DNA from: Candidatus Poseidonia sp.
GTDB taxonomy: Archaea; Thermoplasmatota; Poseidoniia; Poseidoniales; Poseidoniaceae
Assembly (NCBI GenBank): GCA_030829545.1
Contig: JAURAI010000011.1
Location: 1 to 50,753, forward strand
Length of the DNA: 50,753 nucleotides
Reading direction: 5' to 3'
Positions 26,347-35,548 of the stretch are shown here, piece after piece (the first letter of the stretch is position 1; each line of letters begins with the position of its first letter). A model generated the notes under the pieces. The model was not told the DNA's origin, did not search any database, and worked only from the letters and a program-made list of their open reading frames with translations. The position numbers and the translations under genes were made by a program.

Positions 26347-27270
26347 ATGCGAGATTTACTCAGCAGCCCCTTCGTTCAACCGGTAGGCGAGAAGCTCCGC
26401 ACCGATCTTGAAAGCATGAAGGCAAGCGAGTTAATTCATCTCTATGCGCCTGCAAATCTTGAGGGCCTTCTTGCGATCGGTCAATTGGAGGCCGCTTGCC
26501 TCGATGCTGGAATCAAATACAGTCGTCGCTTCTACCTACCTAAACATCACCGTCCACGCGACGAACTCTTAGAGATTCCATCTCCTTCCACAGGCGTGAA
26601 TGTCGTCATTGCTTCAGAGGAAGAGACCTGGCAAGTTGGCGACCTGTCAGATGTCGACGGTGTTCAATTCGTACCCCTCGCCACAAGTGTGCAAATGGGG
26701 AATCAGCACCGAATCCATCACGGTTCGCTTGATTGCGTGATACAATGTGCAGCCGTCGCAGCCCTTCTTGCTCCGAACGGCCGTCGTGTTCGGAAATTGA
26801 GGCCCTATCTGTCGCTTGGTTTGTGGCTACGCGGGGCCCTTGATACCACACTTGACCCCATCCATTCTGCCGTTCTTCTTCATCTGAAAGAAGAAGGGAG
26901 TGTTCGAATCGTGCCACTGCCTGAAGTGAGTCAACCACGTCAAGGAATGATTCCTCACTTGCCAGAGCGTCGTTTGCTCAAGTTGCAAAATGCCTGGCCA
27001 AAAATGAATGTTGATGAACGAAAGCAAGCCCTTAGTGAATTGATTTTGCCGTGTTTGACCGACTCAAGTCTTTCGACGCCACGGTTGGAAGAACTGGTTT
27101 GGAAACGGATGCTAATCGGCCAAGAGCCAATTGATTTGGCCAGCCAAGCAGACGCGCTGCGTCAAGAGTGGCCTGAAGAGGCTGATGCCTCACGTATCCA
27201 TGCCGCACAACGACTTGACCATTGGTTGCGAACGGGTTCATTGATGCTCGGGGATGAAGCGACGGTTTGA
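26347..27270 (+). CDS. Possible inactive RecJ/Cdc45-like protein
   Basis: 307 residues, cytosolic, with no clear catalytic motif. The region ELIHLYAPANLEGLLAIGQL at residues 28-47 aligns in style with the start of DHH phosphoesterases of the RecJ/GAN group, where this place reads roughly HxDxDG; here the acidic and His ligands are replaced (APANLEG). The following LEAACLDAGIKYSRRFYLP also fits that group's second strand. GSLDCVIQCAAVAALLAPNG could match a later segment. The gene directly follows rps15, the conserved location of recJ-like genes in archaea, whose products join GINS and MCM as Cdc45 counterparts. Both arguments are indirect, and the protein is shorter than full archaeal RecJ-like proteins (about 450-480 residues). 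Treat the call as a hypothesis; otherwise unrecognised. Confidence 0.5.
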   Translation: MRDLLSSPFVQPVGEKLRTDLESMKASELIHLYAPANLEGLLAIGQLEAACLDAGIKYSRRFYLPKHHRPRDELLEIPSPSTGVNVVIASEEETWQVGDLSDVDGVQFVPLATSVQMGNQHRIHHGSLDCVIQCAAVAALLAPNGRRVRKLRPYLSLGLWLRGALDTTLDPIHSAVLLHLKEEGSVRIVPLPEVSQPRQGMIPHLPERRLLKLQNAWPKMNVDERKQALSELILPCLTDSSLSTPRLEELVWKRMLIGQEPIDLASQADALRQEWPEEADASRIHAAQRLDHWLRTGSLMLGDEATV

Positions 27271-27295
27271 AACCCCACGGCCTCTTGGCGTAACC

Positions 27296-27646
27296 ATGGC
27301 GATTGAGCGACTTTTGACGGGCAGCATCCAAAATCAACTGCAGGATTTACTCTCAACTGAAGACCTTGTGATTGAAGCATTCAGGGATTTGGTGAAGGAT
27401 GAACTAAAAAGTCATATTCGCTCAAAGGTTGAAGAAGATCCCGAATTGAAAGCAGAAATCAAGGAAGCAGTTGGCTATTACTTCCAATCAAAGGCCCGCA
27501 GTGTCTATGCGGAACTCAAGGCCACCCGTGCCGCTACTCGACTTGGCTTGCGATTGTTACCAGATGACCTCCAAGGTGAGGTTGGCGAGGCTCTTGTAAC
27601 GCTCTTTGAGAAAGAACTCGGCGACCTGCTCGAGAAGGCACTTTGA
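27296..27646 (+). CDS. Small helical charged protein, unrecognised
   Basis: 116 residues from the ATG at 27296 (MAIERLLTGSIQNQLQDLL). The frame also has an ATG at 27254 that overlaps the end of the preceding gene; I prefer the later one because family-like sequence starts there, but neither has a good ribosome-binding site. The protein is Leu/Glu/Lys-rich and probably all helical: FRDLVKDELKSHIRSKVEED, then EIKEAVGYYFQSKARSVY, and LPDDLQGEVGEALVTLFEKE near the end. No Cys, membrane segment or catalytic motif is seen. Overlap or near-overlap with the upstream gene suggests a shared transcript, so it may act with that protein. Function unknown. Confidence 0.7.
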   Translation: MAIERLLTGSIQNQLQDLLSTEDLVIEAFRDLVKDELKSHIRSKVEEDPELKAEIKEAVGYYFQSKARSVYAELKATRAATRLGLRLLPDDLQGEVGEALVTLFEKELGDLLEKAL

Positions 27647-27649
27647 TGC

Positions 27650-27668
27650 TTTTTCTTCACTTCAGTGA
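27650..27668 (+). terminator. T-tract and short hairpin after the helical-protein gene
   Basis: TTTTT at 27650-27654 begins 4 nt after the stop codon and is followed by the hairpin TCACT-TC-AGTGA (27657-27668). Archaeal termination relies on T-rich tracts, so this may end the rps15-region transcript before the next, separately promoted gene. The tract is short and the evidence weak. Confidence 0.3.
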
Positions 27669-27710
27669 GTTCAAGTTATGAACCCGCCAACCGTAGCATA
27701 GGCGAGGAAA

Positions 27711-29732
27711 ATGAGACTGGCATTCTTTCTGTCGGTGTTGCTTACGGCAACTGTTCTTCTTCCGATGGTCTCTGAGGTTTCTGCGGATGCCTCGGAAGAA
27801 GTCATGGTTTGCTGCGATGCATCGCCCGTAGAACTGTACCTCTTGGGCAGTGACAGCCAACGAAAACTCACACCATTCATTTCTGAATTAGGCGAAGAAT
27901 CTCAATCCATTACCCTCGAAACTTCTGTATCCTCTCAAGAAAGTCTTGGACGCTGGATAATGCCCAACTTATGGGGAGGCGCAATCCCCTCTTCAACATG
28001 GACCTTTTCCATTGCCTATACGGTTGAGAATGCTGCTGGTGTTCAAATCAATGCTACAGCAACCGTCAACATTGGCTCAAAAAGTTTCAGTGCTCAAACA
28101 GAACCAGGATCGTCATTCTTAGCCCAAGGGTCAGGTTCATTGACGTTTGAAATTGACATCGAATCACTTTCAACAACCGGGACTTCCAAGATTGAACTTG
28201 AACTTGAAGCACAAGCAATTGTCTTCAGTGTTCCAGGTGCAGACGCTAAGTTGGAATTTTTGTGGGGCAGTGAAGAAGATGCATCTTCGCTTGAAGCTAC
28301 CATCCCACTTCTGGACATTTTAATGTTGGAACCTGAAGTTGAAGGCTCTGACGTATATCTCGCAGTTCGCCTTGATTCTCCTTGGGGTCTCACGACCTTG
28401 GCGCTAGCGGAATCAATCAGCCTGCGAGTCAACGGTCAGGAAGTGACTGGCGACCCAATTGAAACAGCATCTGGTGATACCGTCCGAGTAACGTGGACAT
28501 GGTCTGGTGCAGGAGGAGGCATCGAAACGATTGATGTTGAAGTTGAACTCAGCCTCCAACAAGACCAGCCTTCGTTGAAAGGTTCGGCGTCATTTGAAAT
28601 TGAAACCTTTGATACAGGCGGTGGGACGGGAACCTATTACCCTCCAGATGAACCGCTACGAACGGACGGAGGAGGAAGTTTTCTTGATGTTGATATCAGG
28701 ATTAATCTCGCATCTGAAAATGGGAATTTGAAGTTAGAGCGCGTCACGACCATTACCATGGATGACGAAATTGCATTTTGGATGCGGTGGGGAATGGACC
28801 ACATTGGCGATGAAAACCCTGCACTTACATCCATGCTTCGAGCCTTCAACGCAGGAGCGGTTACTGACGAAGACCGTGTCAGCCGCTTCATTGAACCGGT
28901 GGAATTGAGTGAGTTTGAGCGCCAACTCGTCACGCTTGGCCCCATGTATCTCACCGAAGGACTCGGTTTGATTTCAGAAGAATTGGTCGGAGATTTCCGC
29001 GCATTTAACGAACTGAAAATTGAAGTGGATTTGAACGGTCAAAATGCGGTTATCAATCACCCCGTGACGATTCGTTTTTCAACTACAGAATTGATTACAG
29101 AAGATACATTGAGGATGGATTTGATCAGCAAGTTTACCGTCGTACAACCCGTTCCTTTGTGGAAGAGTTTCACGCTGAATCTCGAGGCTTCATCAAGTTA
29201 TACAACCTCCTTTAGTGAGAGCATCCTACGGGAATCTGATGCCTTTGATTTCTCTGTTTCCCGCATGCCTTGGGGTGATCAAGTCACGCTCACTGGAGAA
29301 GGTATTGACCAATCTGAGTCGTTTTCGCTGACATCAGCGGCGACCTCTCTCATCATATTTGCACCGCTCACACTCTCTATCCTCACCCTGCTCGGAACCG
29401 CAGGTTCATTTTTTATCGGACTTTTGATCACGCGTAATCGAAAACGCACCTACCTGTATCTTGAGAGCGTCCTCATTCCAGTGATTGCTTTCATCCTTCT
29501 TTTCGGATATCCCTTAGAATTCATTGGCGGAAGCATCCTTGTGATGACCTTCATTTGGTGGACCACAGCCATTGCAAGTCCAAAGTTGCTTAACGGCGCA
29601 ACCAGGGGTTCTGTTGTCCATCCCCAGATTCCGTGTCCAGCCTGCCAGGTAATGAATCCAGTAACGACAATGGAACGCCCTCATCGCTTTGCGTGCCAAG
29701 GATGTCAACGTACCATCAAATTGGTAGCTTGA
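27711..29732 (+). CDS. Membrane protein with ectodomain, three helices and zinc ribbon
   Basis: 673 residues. Signal peptide MRLAFFLSVLLTATVLLPMV, probably cut after EVSA. An ectodomain of about 510 residues follows, acidic and beta-rich, with a Gly-rich linker near residues 300-320 (TGGGTGTYYPPDEP). CC at about 34-35 may form a disulfide or be modified. Three hydrophobic helices lie at about 543-573, 585-603 and 604-622, and the protein ends in a zinc ribbon CPAC...CQGC at about 643-666, which by charge should be cytosolic. GAGG is about 6 nt upstream of the ATG. The architecture joins a surface-exposed domain to a cytosolic metal-binding end; I do not recognise the family. It converges with the CBS protein, with one base between the stops. 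Confidence 0.8.
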   Translation: MRLAFFLSVLLTATVLLPMVSEVSADASEEVMVCCDASPVELYLLGSDSQRKLTPFISELGEESQSITLETSVSSQESLGRWIMPNLWGGAIPSSTWTFSIAYTVENAAGVQINATATVNIGSKSFSAQTEPGSSFLAQGSGSLTFEIDIESLSTTGTSKIELELEAQAIVFSVPGADAKLEFLWGSEEDASSLEATIPLLDILMLEPEVEGSDVYLAVRLDSPWGLTTLALAESISLRVNGQEVTGDPIETASGDTVRVTWTWSGAGGGIETIDVEVELSLQQDQPSLKGSASFEIETFDTGGGTGTYYPPDEPLRTDGGGSFLDVDIRINLASENGNLKLERVTTITMDDEIAFWMRWGMDHIGDENPALTSMLRAFNAGAVTDEDRVSRFIEPVELSEFERQLVTLGPMYLTEGLGLISEELVGDFRAFNELKIEVDLNGQNAVINHPVTIRFSTTELITEDTLRMDLISKFTVVQPVPLWKSFTLNLEASSSYTTSFSESILRESDAFDFSVSRMPWGDQVTLTGEGIDQSESFSLTSAATSLIIFAPLTLSILTLLGTAGSFFIGLLITRNRKRTYLYLESVLIPVIAFILLFGYPLEFIGGSILVMTFIWWTTAIASPKLLNGATRGSVVHPQIPCPACQVMNPVTTMERPHRFACQGCQRTIKLVA

Positions 29733-29733
29733 T

Positions 29734-30144
29734 TTAGAGGTTGAGTCCTTTCAGGTTCGCAACCAACTCAATAGCATCTTTGTAGTCGCCAGGCGAGAAG
29801 TAACCAACAAATTCTTCGTTTTCATCAACCGCTACAACTGCTTGAGGAGTGCGCGTTTTAATGTCCTTCAATACGCCTTTGAGGTTATCATTAAGTTGGA
29901 CTTTCATGAAATCCATTTCCATGTGACCATGGCAGTGATCTTTTGTCGCATCGACTCCTTCGCTGAGTGCTTTGATCAATTGGCGTTGACCAATGACACC
30001 TTTGACGCGCTGGTCATCGTCCAATACCACGACGATTCCGCCAGATGTTGTTAGAAGGCGCAATGCAGCTTCCTGCAAGGTGTCTTCAATACCAACAGTC
30101 GTGTGTTCATCATCAAGGTTAAGGTCGCCAACGGTCTTGCTCAT
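29734..30144 (-). CDS. CBS-domain pair protein
   Basis: 136 residues consisting of two CBS motifs: the first at about 8-65 (TLQEAALRLLTTSGGIVVVLDDDQRVKGVIGQRQLI, listed here only in outline), the second at about 78-133 (LKGVLKDIKTRTPQAVVAVD, EEFVGYFSPGDY). Stand-alone CBS pairs bind adenosyl compounds (AMP, ATP, SAM) in the cleft between the two motifs and usually regulate another protein. Between the motifs sits DHCHGHMEMDFM, a His/Cys/Met-rich stretch that could bind a metal ion. No enzyme domain is attached and the partner is not evident; the neighbours are gltX upstream on the same strand and a membrane protein converging from the other side. It has its own promoter candidate at the end of gltX. 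Confidence 0.88.
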   Translation of the reverse strand: MSKTVGDLNLDDEHTTVGIEDTLQEAALRLLTTSGGIVVVLDDDQRVKGVIGQRQLIKALSEGVDATKDHCHGHMEMDFMKVQLNDNLKGVLKDIKTRTPQAVVAVDENEEFVGYFSPGDYKDAIELVANLKGLNL

Positions 30145-30168
30145 ATGTTGATGACTGCTTTCGTTACC

Positions 30169-30178
30169 TATGTATTTT
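30169..30178 (-). promoter_or_regulatory. TATA-like promoter of the CBS-protein gene
   Basis: On the minus strand AAAATACATA occupies 30178-30169, centred about 29 nt before the ATG at 30144. This is the distance expected of an archaeal TATA box for a leaderless or nearly leaderless transcript, and no ribosome-binding site precedes that ATG. It abuts the gltX stop codon, so the CBS gene is probably transcribed on its own. Confidence 0.5.
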
Positions 30179-30179
30179 C

Positions 30180-31946
30180 CTAAACATTTTCTTCGCCAAG
30201 TTCTTCATGGCAGAGAAGGAGTGTATCGTCCTCCATCACTCTTGCGTATCCGATACGTTCGAGCTGTACGATGGTGCCAGCAGTGTAAGCGTGTGTTTCA
30301 ACATGGCCGTTGACATGGTGAATCTCATTGTCCTTGGTGTAACACAATTTGCTTTCCCTTGATTGGTCCGAAGAGAGCCAGTGGACAATAGGGCGCTTGT
30401 CCTTTCGTTCAGTGGAACCCATGCTTGCTACGGTGTCGTTCAGTGCGACATCAGCGAATTCTTTGAGGCGAAGGTCCATCAATTCGATGTCAGCGCCCTC
30501 GAGCAGAATCTTCTTTGAGCGCAATGACCATGTTCGCATCCCCATGGAGGCATCGTTGGGGTGAACCGGCAACGAGACCTCCGAAGGTGTATCTCCTTCA
30601 AGAGAAAATGAAATTGGATTGCGAACGAACGTAAGTCGCGGTGCAGTACTATCGACCACTTTTGTATTGTGCGAATAAAGGGTTGCAAGAGGAACTGAGA
30701 TGTCCTTTTGTGTGATGCCGAGTTCAAGCCAGAACGAACGCAGTGCCTTGGAATCAATCCCTCGCATCTTGAGGGCTTGAAGCGTGGGCAACCGCGGGTC
30801 ACTCCATCCCTCGTACAGTTCAGCCTCGACGTCTTTACGCATTTGTGAGGTTGAAAATCCTCCCCACTCATGCACTTTCACTCTGCCCCAGTAGGTCGTT
30901 TCAGGATAGGTCCAACCGAAATGTTCGTACAATAATTTCTGCTTTCGAGTCGAGTCCATGAGGTCTTTTCCACGAATGATATGTGTGACGCCTTGGAGAT
31001 GGTCTTCCACGGCACTTTGGAAATCCAGTAAAGGCCATACGACATAGTTTGAGCCAATCGTAGGGCGTGGATGTGGATGCGCTTTTGTATCCTGCAAACG
31101 AAGAGCAGGCCAGTCTCGAAGCGCCGGATTCTTCAATGTCATATCGGTCTTGACTCGGACAACGGCATCTCCTGGTTGGAAGACTCCTTTGAGCATTGAT
31201 TTCCACAGCACGATGTTGTCTTCCTTGGATTGATCTCTGCACGGACATGCAGTTTTCCCAACCCGATGAACCTTGAAATCCTCTGCCGAACATCGGCAAA
31301 CATAACCAAATCCGCCCTCAAGCATCTGGTTTGCATGCACATAGTATTCTTCAATTCGGTCAGAGGCGATGACGACGCGGTCGGGTTTCCGTCCAGTCAA
31401 CCATTCTGTTTCTTCTTCGATGCTTTTGTAAGCCTCAAGCATGGGCGGCTTCACCTTCGTATCGGTATCATCAAATCGTAAAATGAATGTCCCATTGTAT
31501 CGTTCACGGTAGGTGCTGTTGATGACTAAGCCTCTTGCATGTCCAAAGGATAGTGGTCCGTTTGGATTGGGGGCGAATCGCAGCACAACAGGGCGATCTT
31601 CTGCATCAACCAGATCGGGTAAACCTTCTCGTCGTGCCTTCACTTCACGCTTTTGGAGCAATTCAGGTGCTTCTTCTGCAAGAATATCACGAAGGGATTC
31701 AACACCGTATTCAGCAGCCATTTCATTGGCCTTTGCAACCTCAGATGCCACCAATGCGGTGACCTCTTTGCCGTGTTGGCGGAGATCTGCTCTTACACCC
31801 ATAATTCGGCCAATGACCGACCCCACGGCGCCTTTTCCCTCATATTCAATGGCATTTTGATAAGCGAGATGGCGGAAAAAATTTCGAGTCTTCGCATCAG
31901 GTTCCCAATTATCGCCCATCAATTTGGGCACGGGGCGTCCCTTCAT
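30180..31946 (-). CDS. gltX: Glutamyl-tRNA synthetase (archaeal type)
   Basis: 588 residues from the ATG at 31946, which overlaps the rnhB stop (TGATG); MGDNW at 31919 is an alternative start. An N-terminal helical region of about 100 residues typical of archaeal GluRS precedes the class I catalytic domain: RFAPNPNGPLSFGHARG carries the HIGH-type motif, and FSTSQMRK stands at the KMSKS-type site, as STS variants do in archaeal enzymes. A probable zinc site CRCS...CPCRD lies between. The C-terminal half is the beta-barrel anticodon-binding domain of the GluRS/GlnRS-B group. The enzyme charges tRNA-Glu, and in archaea also mischarges tRNA-Gln when GatDE is present. It is the third gene of a minus-strand cluster with rnhB and a surface-protein gene. 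Confidence 0.95.
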   Translation of the reverse strand: MKGRPVPKLMGDNWEPDAKTRNFFRHLAYQNAIEYEGKGAVGSVIGRIMGVRADLRQHGKEVTALVASEVAKANEMAAEYGVESLRDILAEEAPELLQKREVKARREGLPDLVDAEDRPVVLRFAPNPNGPLSFGHARGLVINSTYRERYNGTFILRFDDTDTKVKPPMLEAYKSIEEETEWLTGRKPDRVVIASDRIEEYYVHANQMLEGGFGYVCRCSAEDFKVHRVGKTACPCRDQSKEDNIVLWKSMLKGVFQPGDAVVRVKTDMTLKNPALRDWPALRLQDTKAHPHPRPTIGSNYVVWPLLDFQSAVEDHLQGVTHIIRGKDLMDSTRKQKLLYEHFGWTYPETTYWGRVKVHEWGGFSTSQMRKDVEAELYEGWSDPRLPTLQALKMRGIDSKALRSFWLELGITQKDISVPLATLYSHNTKVVDSTAPRLTFVRNPISFSLEGDTPSEVSLPVHPNDASMGMRTWSLRSKKILLEGADIELMDLRLKEFADVALNDTVASMGSTERKDKRPIVHWLSSDQSRESKLCYTKDNEIHHVNGHVETHAYTAGTIVQLERIGYARVMEDDTLLLCHEELGEENV

Positions 31947-32680
31947 CAAATGCGTGCATCATCATTCTTGAACAAGCTCTGTTGTTTTGTTCTGAGTTGA
32001 CCTCTAACGGGTAGGTCGCCCGTTCTGTTCGTTTCCCAAAAACGTCGTACAGTTGCCCAACCCCACCGAACTTCATTGTGAATACCAGATTGAACGATGA
32101 GGTGTGCAAGGGCAGCCTTCGTTTTTGGATCGCTGGGATATCCAGAACCCAGATCGAGATTGGTATCCTCTTTCAGTTGCTCAATTTGACGATCACGTTC
32201 TTGTTTGGCCAAGATACTTGCCATTCCCACGATGGGATGGTGGAGGTCTGCTTTATGTTCACTTTTCATGGCACTGTTTTTCCAAGGCCAACCGTCGATT
32301 CGTTCACAGATTCGATCTGTGAATCGTTGAGGGTTCACGTCACATGCATCGGCAAGAATCTGCACGTTTTCCCGGCAAGAGAGTTCACTGATCGCCTCAC
32401 TAAATCCTCGAACCTCCAGCCAATTGAGACCGTCGTCAAGCATTGCAAGATCAATCTGTTCAGGTGAACAGGTGACTACGGAAGCAACCCAACCTTTCGT
32501 CTCAGATTGTGAGAAAAACCAGGCTTCAAGTTCATCACGCCGTTTTGAGGACAGGTCTTTTGAATCCTTAACACCGGCCTCAATGAGGAGATCGTAGTCT
32601 TCGGGAGGCACACCACATGCAGCGATGACAAGCGGGCCGAGCACCGGTCCACGTCCAGCTTCGTCAACTCCAACCAACAT
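31946..32680 (-). CDS. rnhB: Ribonuclease HII
   Basis: 244 residues. GVDEAGRGPVLGPLVIA at residues 4-20 holds the first catalytic acidic pair (Asp6, Glu7); a third Asp is in ILADACDV near 108-115, and the fourth in the helix after HHPIVGMASILAKQERD. The enzyme cleaves RNA in RNA/DNA hybrids, including single ribonucleotides in DNA and Okazaki primers. GAGGGG lies about 7 nt before the ATG and overlaps the end of the preceding surface-protein gene, giving a coupled run. The C-terminus is slightly longer than the catalytic core, about 30 basic residues (RGQLRTKQQSLFKNDDARI), where other family members carry a PCNA-binding motif; QQSLF here may be such a PIP-like site. Confidence 0.95.
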   Translation of the reverse strand: MLVGVDEAGRGPVLGPLVIAACGVPPEDYDLLIEAGVKDSKDLSSKRRDELEAWFFSQSETKGWVASVVTCSPEQIDLAMLDDGLNWLEVRGFSEAISELSCRENVQILADACDVNPQRFTDRICERIDGWPWKNSAMKSEHKADLHHPIVGMASILAKQERDRQIEQLKEDTNLDLGSGYPSDPKTKAALAHLIVQSGIHNEVRWGWATVRRFWETNRTGDLPVRGQLRTKQQSLFKNDDARI

Positions 32681-32691
32681 ACAAAGCCCCC

Positions 32692-35118
32692 TCAGAATTC
32701 AAGGTCATCGGGTGGACCGTGTGGTGGTGAGGCAGGAGTTGGTTGAGCAGCCTCTGGCTTCTGTTGCTGTGAAGGTAAGGGTACGCTCTCTTGAGGCTGA
32801 ACCGAAGTTGGAGGTGGAAGATGAACATCTGGTTCTTGTTCACTGCCCTTTCCCAGAATGATTGAGGCGGCTTCAACCAGCCGTGGCTCAACGGGAGGTG
32901 CCTGTTGGCTCGGAGAGGATGTCACCTGCATACGGCTCACATCAGAGTACGTTGTCCCTGTATCTGATGGCGCTCCAGTCGATTCAGCGGTGTCTGCATC
33001 CTTTGCTCTGAATTTTTCCATCCAGTCATTGCTGTCCGCATCTATTTGCTGGTAGGGCAGAAGGGATTGCTCGCTTAAACGACGGTCACGATCGATGACT
33101 GCCTTGTAGATAATGACTCCAGCGACCATGATCGAAATCACAACAAAAGCCCACGCTTTGACATATGCAATCGTCGTTTCCACTGCCGAAGACCAATCAA
33201 AGCCCTCGTCGGCTTCTTCAGTGGGTTGCCAAGACATTCCGAGGTAATCTCCTTGCGACGTATGGACAAAGGGAAGTTCAGGTGCAAAGCGGGAGCGGAT
33301 TGATGTATTGACGAAGACAGTACCATTGGTGTTTTGGTCTTGAGGTAAATCCACCCAAGCACGAATGGTAAAATTCGCTCCGAGAGGTATGTCGTTGATT
33401 TCAAATGAACGTGGATATTCAACTCCGTCCTCATAGACTGCAGAATCTGGAGGTATGAATCCCATCGGTGTTGAGTGACTTGATTGGAGTTGAACGAGCA
33501 GTCCATCAATTGCATTCCCGTCATTGCGAACCTCCATTGCAATGGATAAACGGCCTTTAGCGTTGACTTGCTCTTCGATATTGCGGAAGGTCCATTTGAT
33601 CTCGGGGGCGACTTTGAGTGGAATTTCTACAGAGTCCACCACCATGCCGTTATCGTCAAGCAATTCAATGGTTGCCACGCCAATCCGGTATGCAAGGGCT
33701 TGCTCTTCAGCATAAATCTCCACCAAGGGGTACGTCTTGCTTTGTGCGGGCTGAACGAGCAGGATTTCAGCTGGTAATGCAACGGTAAATCCATCGGTTA
33801 CAGCACCTGTTCGCAGTGCGTATGAGTTGTATGAGTTGCCAGTGTTGAGCACGTCTAAGGAAGCCAAACAGGATTGATTGGGCAGAATTGCATCACATTC
33901 AGTCGGGGTGTAGGTGAGTTCACCAGATGAAATGCGTTGGATGGTGGCCTTGACCTGGGTGGTCCGAGTGTTCAGCATTGCTCCGTCTGCAAATACGAAG
34001 ACCTGCACAGCGATTTCACCCGTGAATACATTGGGTGCCTGAATACCAATTTCGATGGTTCTCGATTCGTTGGGCAACAGTTCTACATCCTCAAGGCCTC
34101 CAAAGAGCGCCACTGTCCAGCCACTTACATTGAAGCGGTCTGCTGGCTGAAGATTTTGCAACGGAGTTCCTGTCTCGTCCACGCCTTGAAGTGAGATGTT
34201 GAGTGTATTGGGCGAGTTTCCAACATTGCGAACAACAACATTGAGTCGCCCGTCTTCATTGGGAGCCAAGATGAGTTCTTCATCCACATCATCAATGGAG
34301 ACATTTTTCTTTTCGTTCATTAACAAATCAAAACTCCATGATGTCGCTGCACTGTCCAAGCCTGAAGTTGCCGTGAGTGTGAATCTCGGGCCCGTTTGTA
34401 ACAAGGGCATTCCGTTTTCTACCGCTGGGACATCAACCCAGAGATAGACGTATACCAGCGTGCTAGGGGCTAGGACGGTGTAAGCATCGTTTCCAATTTC
34501 GTTGGCCATGTCCCAACCCCAGTTCCAATTTGACTGCGTGTACAATGAATACGTAACGTTGTCAGTATAACTGCCGTTATTTGATAAATTGACAGCAATG
34601 GACGTTCTGATGTTTTCATCAACTGTTAACGCCGTGATTCCTTCCGCTCCAAAATTGAGGTTGGAATACGGGGCCACAGTGACGTTCATGGTGACGGTGT
34701 GGTCGATATCAGCGTCAAGGTCCGATGTGATTGAGAGTTCAATTTGATAGGTTGCAAAATTCGCCGAGGCATTTGCTTTGATACCGAAAACAAATTGCTG
34801 AAGATGATTGGGAACCAGCGTATCGGTGAGCGGTAGATTCACCGGAGTAAGTGCGGATGGAAATGAATGTGGTGAGATGGTAAAGGCCTGATTGGTCGTG
34901 GCTTTATTGTGCAATGTGACATATGCACTGACGGTTTCGTTTTGATGGACGATCACATTCTCTTGTGCAGCCACTCCCATCGTTTCTTGGTCCCTTCCAT
35001 GAGTTGCCATATCGGCAATGGAAGGTGGGCAAAGCAGGGGCAAGACCATCAAGAGGATGAGGCCGATGCTTCGCATAAGAACAGGGTGAAAGGCCTTGGA
35101 TTTGAAGTGAACTCCCAT
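32692..35118 (-). CDS. Membrane-anchored surface protein with CARDB/NEW3-like repeats
   Basis: 808 residues; AAGGA about 8 nt before the ATG at 35118 supports this start, giving a basic n-region before the hydrophobic core SIGLILLMVLPLL. The ectodomain is built of Ig-like beta units of roughly 110-130 residues that recur with NVGNSPNTLNISL, NTGNSYNSYAL and NDGNAIDGLLVQL, the pattern of CARDB/NEW3 adhesion or scaffold domains. N-x-S/T sequons are abundant. One membrane helix is at about 650-675 (WAFVVISIMVAGVIIY), followed by a cytosolic Pro/Gln/Ser-rich tail of about 130 residues ending SPPHGPPDDLEF, without the LPxGWT motif of the other large proteins. It is the first gene before rnhB and gltX. 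Role at the cell surface is inferred. Confidence 0.83.
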   Translation of the reverse strand: MGVHFKSKAFHPVLMRSIGLILLMVLPLLCPPSIADMATHGRDQETMGVAAQENVIVHQNETVSAYVTLHNKATTNQAFTISPHSFPSALTPVNLPLTDTLVPNHLQQFVFGIKANASANFATYQIELSITSDLDADIDHTVTMNVTVAPYSNLNFGAEGITALTVDENIRTSIAVNLSNNGSYTDNVTYSLYTQSNWNWGWDMANEIGNDAYTVLAPSTLVYVYLWVDVPAVENGMPLLQTGPRFTLTATSGLDSAATSWSFDLLMNEKKNVSIDDVDEELILAPNEDGRLNVVVRNVGNSPNTLNISLQGVDETGTPLQNLQPADRFNVSGWTVALFGGLEDVELLPNESRTIEIGIQAPNVFTGEIAVQVFVFADGAMLNTRTTQVKATIQRISSGELTYTPTECDAILPNQSCLASLDVLNTGNSYNSYALRTGAVTDGFTVALPAEILLVQPAQSKTYPLVEIYAEEQALAYRIGVATIELLDDNGMVVDSVEIPLKVAPEIKWTFRNIEEQVNAKGRLSIAMEVRNDGNAIDGLLVQLQSSHSTPMGFIPPDSAVYEDGVEYPRSFEINDIPLGANFTIRAWVDLPQDQNTNGTVFVNTSIRSRFAPELPFVHTSQGDYLGMSWQPTEEADEGFDWSSAVETTIAYVKAWAFVVISIMVAGVIIYKAVIDRDRRLSEQSLLPYQQIDADSNDWMEKFRAKDADTAESTGAPSDTGTTYSDVSRMQVTSSPSQQAPPVEPRLVEAASIILGKGSEQEPDVHLPPPTSVQPQESVPLPSQQQKPEAAQPTPASPPHGPPDDLEF

Positions 35119-35170
35119 CTGCTTGTCCTTGCTTCGTAGGTTTCATGAAGAGAGCCACCTTGGGAATGTT

Positions 35171-35548
35171 ATGGCACCAATTTGGCCCTTCAAGAAAAAA
35201 GAACCAATTGCGCAGGTCGAGGAGGCTCCTCCAGCTGCGATTGTCTACAGAAAAGGCGAGGACCCAAATGCTCGTCCACAACAGGATGAAGTAGATTCAA
35301 GTGCCTACAAAGATGCGTTGGCTTTGTTTGGTGGTGGCTCTTCTACAGTCGAAGCAGCGACCGATCAATCCGTGCGATATGATGGAGTTACCTCTCCTCA
35401 GCCAGAACCTTCCGTGGTTGAAGAGGCACCAGAATTCACCTGGGTCCATCACACTGATGGCTATCATTACAAGCGTAAGGCGAGCGGGGAATTTGAACCG
35501 ACTCCCCATACCAAATCAGGTGATGGAATCTACACTCCGTATTCCTGA
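35171..35548 (+). CDS. Small acidic protein with conserved-looking aromatic C-terminus
   Basis: 125 residues from the ATG at 35171 (MAPIWPFKKKEP); the frame is open from 35123, but the earlier start would nearly touch the divergent gene. No clear ribosome-binding site is seen. The middle is polar, Pro/Glu-rich and probably disordered. The last 40 residues are different: FTWVHHTDGYHYKRKASGEF then EPTPHTKSGDG, a compact aromatic segment with the W-x4-DGYxYKR look of a small binding module. No cysteine, signal peptide or membrane segment, so it is cytosolic. Its 3' end overlaps the convergent SRAP gene by 19 bp. I do not recognise a family. Confidence 0.62.
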   Translation: MAPIWPFKKKEPIAQVEEAPPAAIVYRKGEDPNARPQQDEVDSSAYKDALALFGGGSSTVEAATDQSVRYDGVTSPQPEPSVVEEAPEFTWVHHTDGYHYKRKASGEFEPTPHTKSGDGIYTPYS

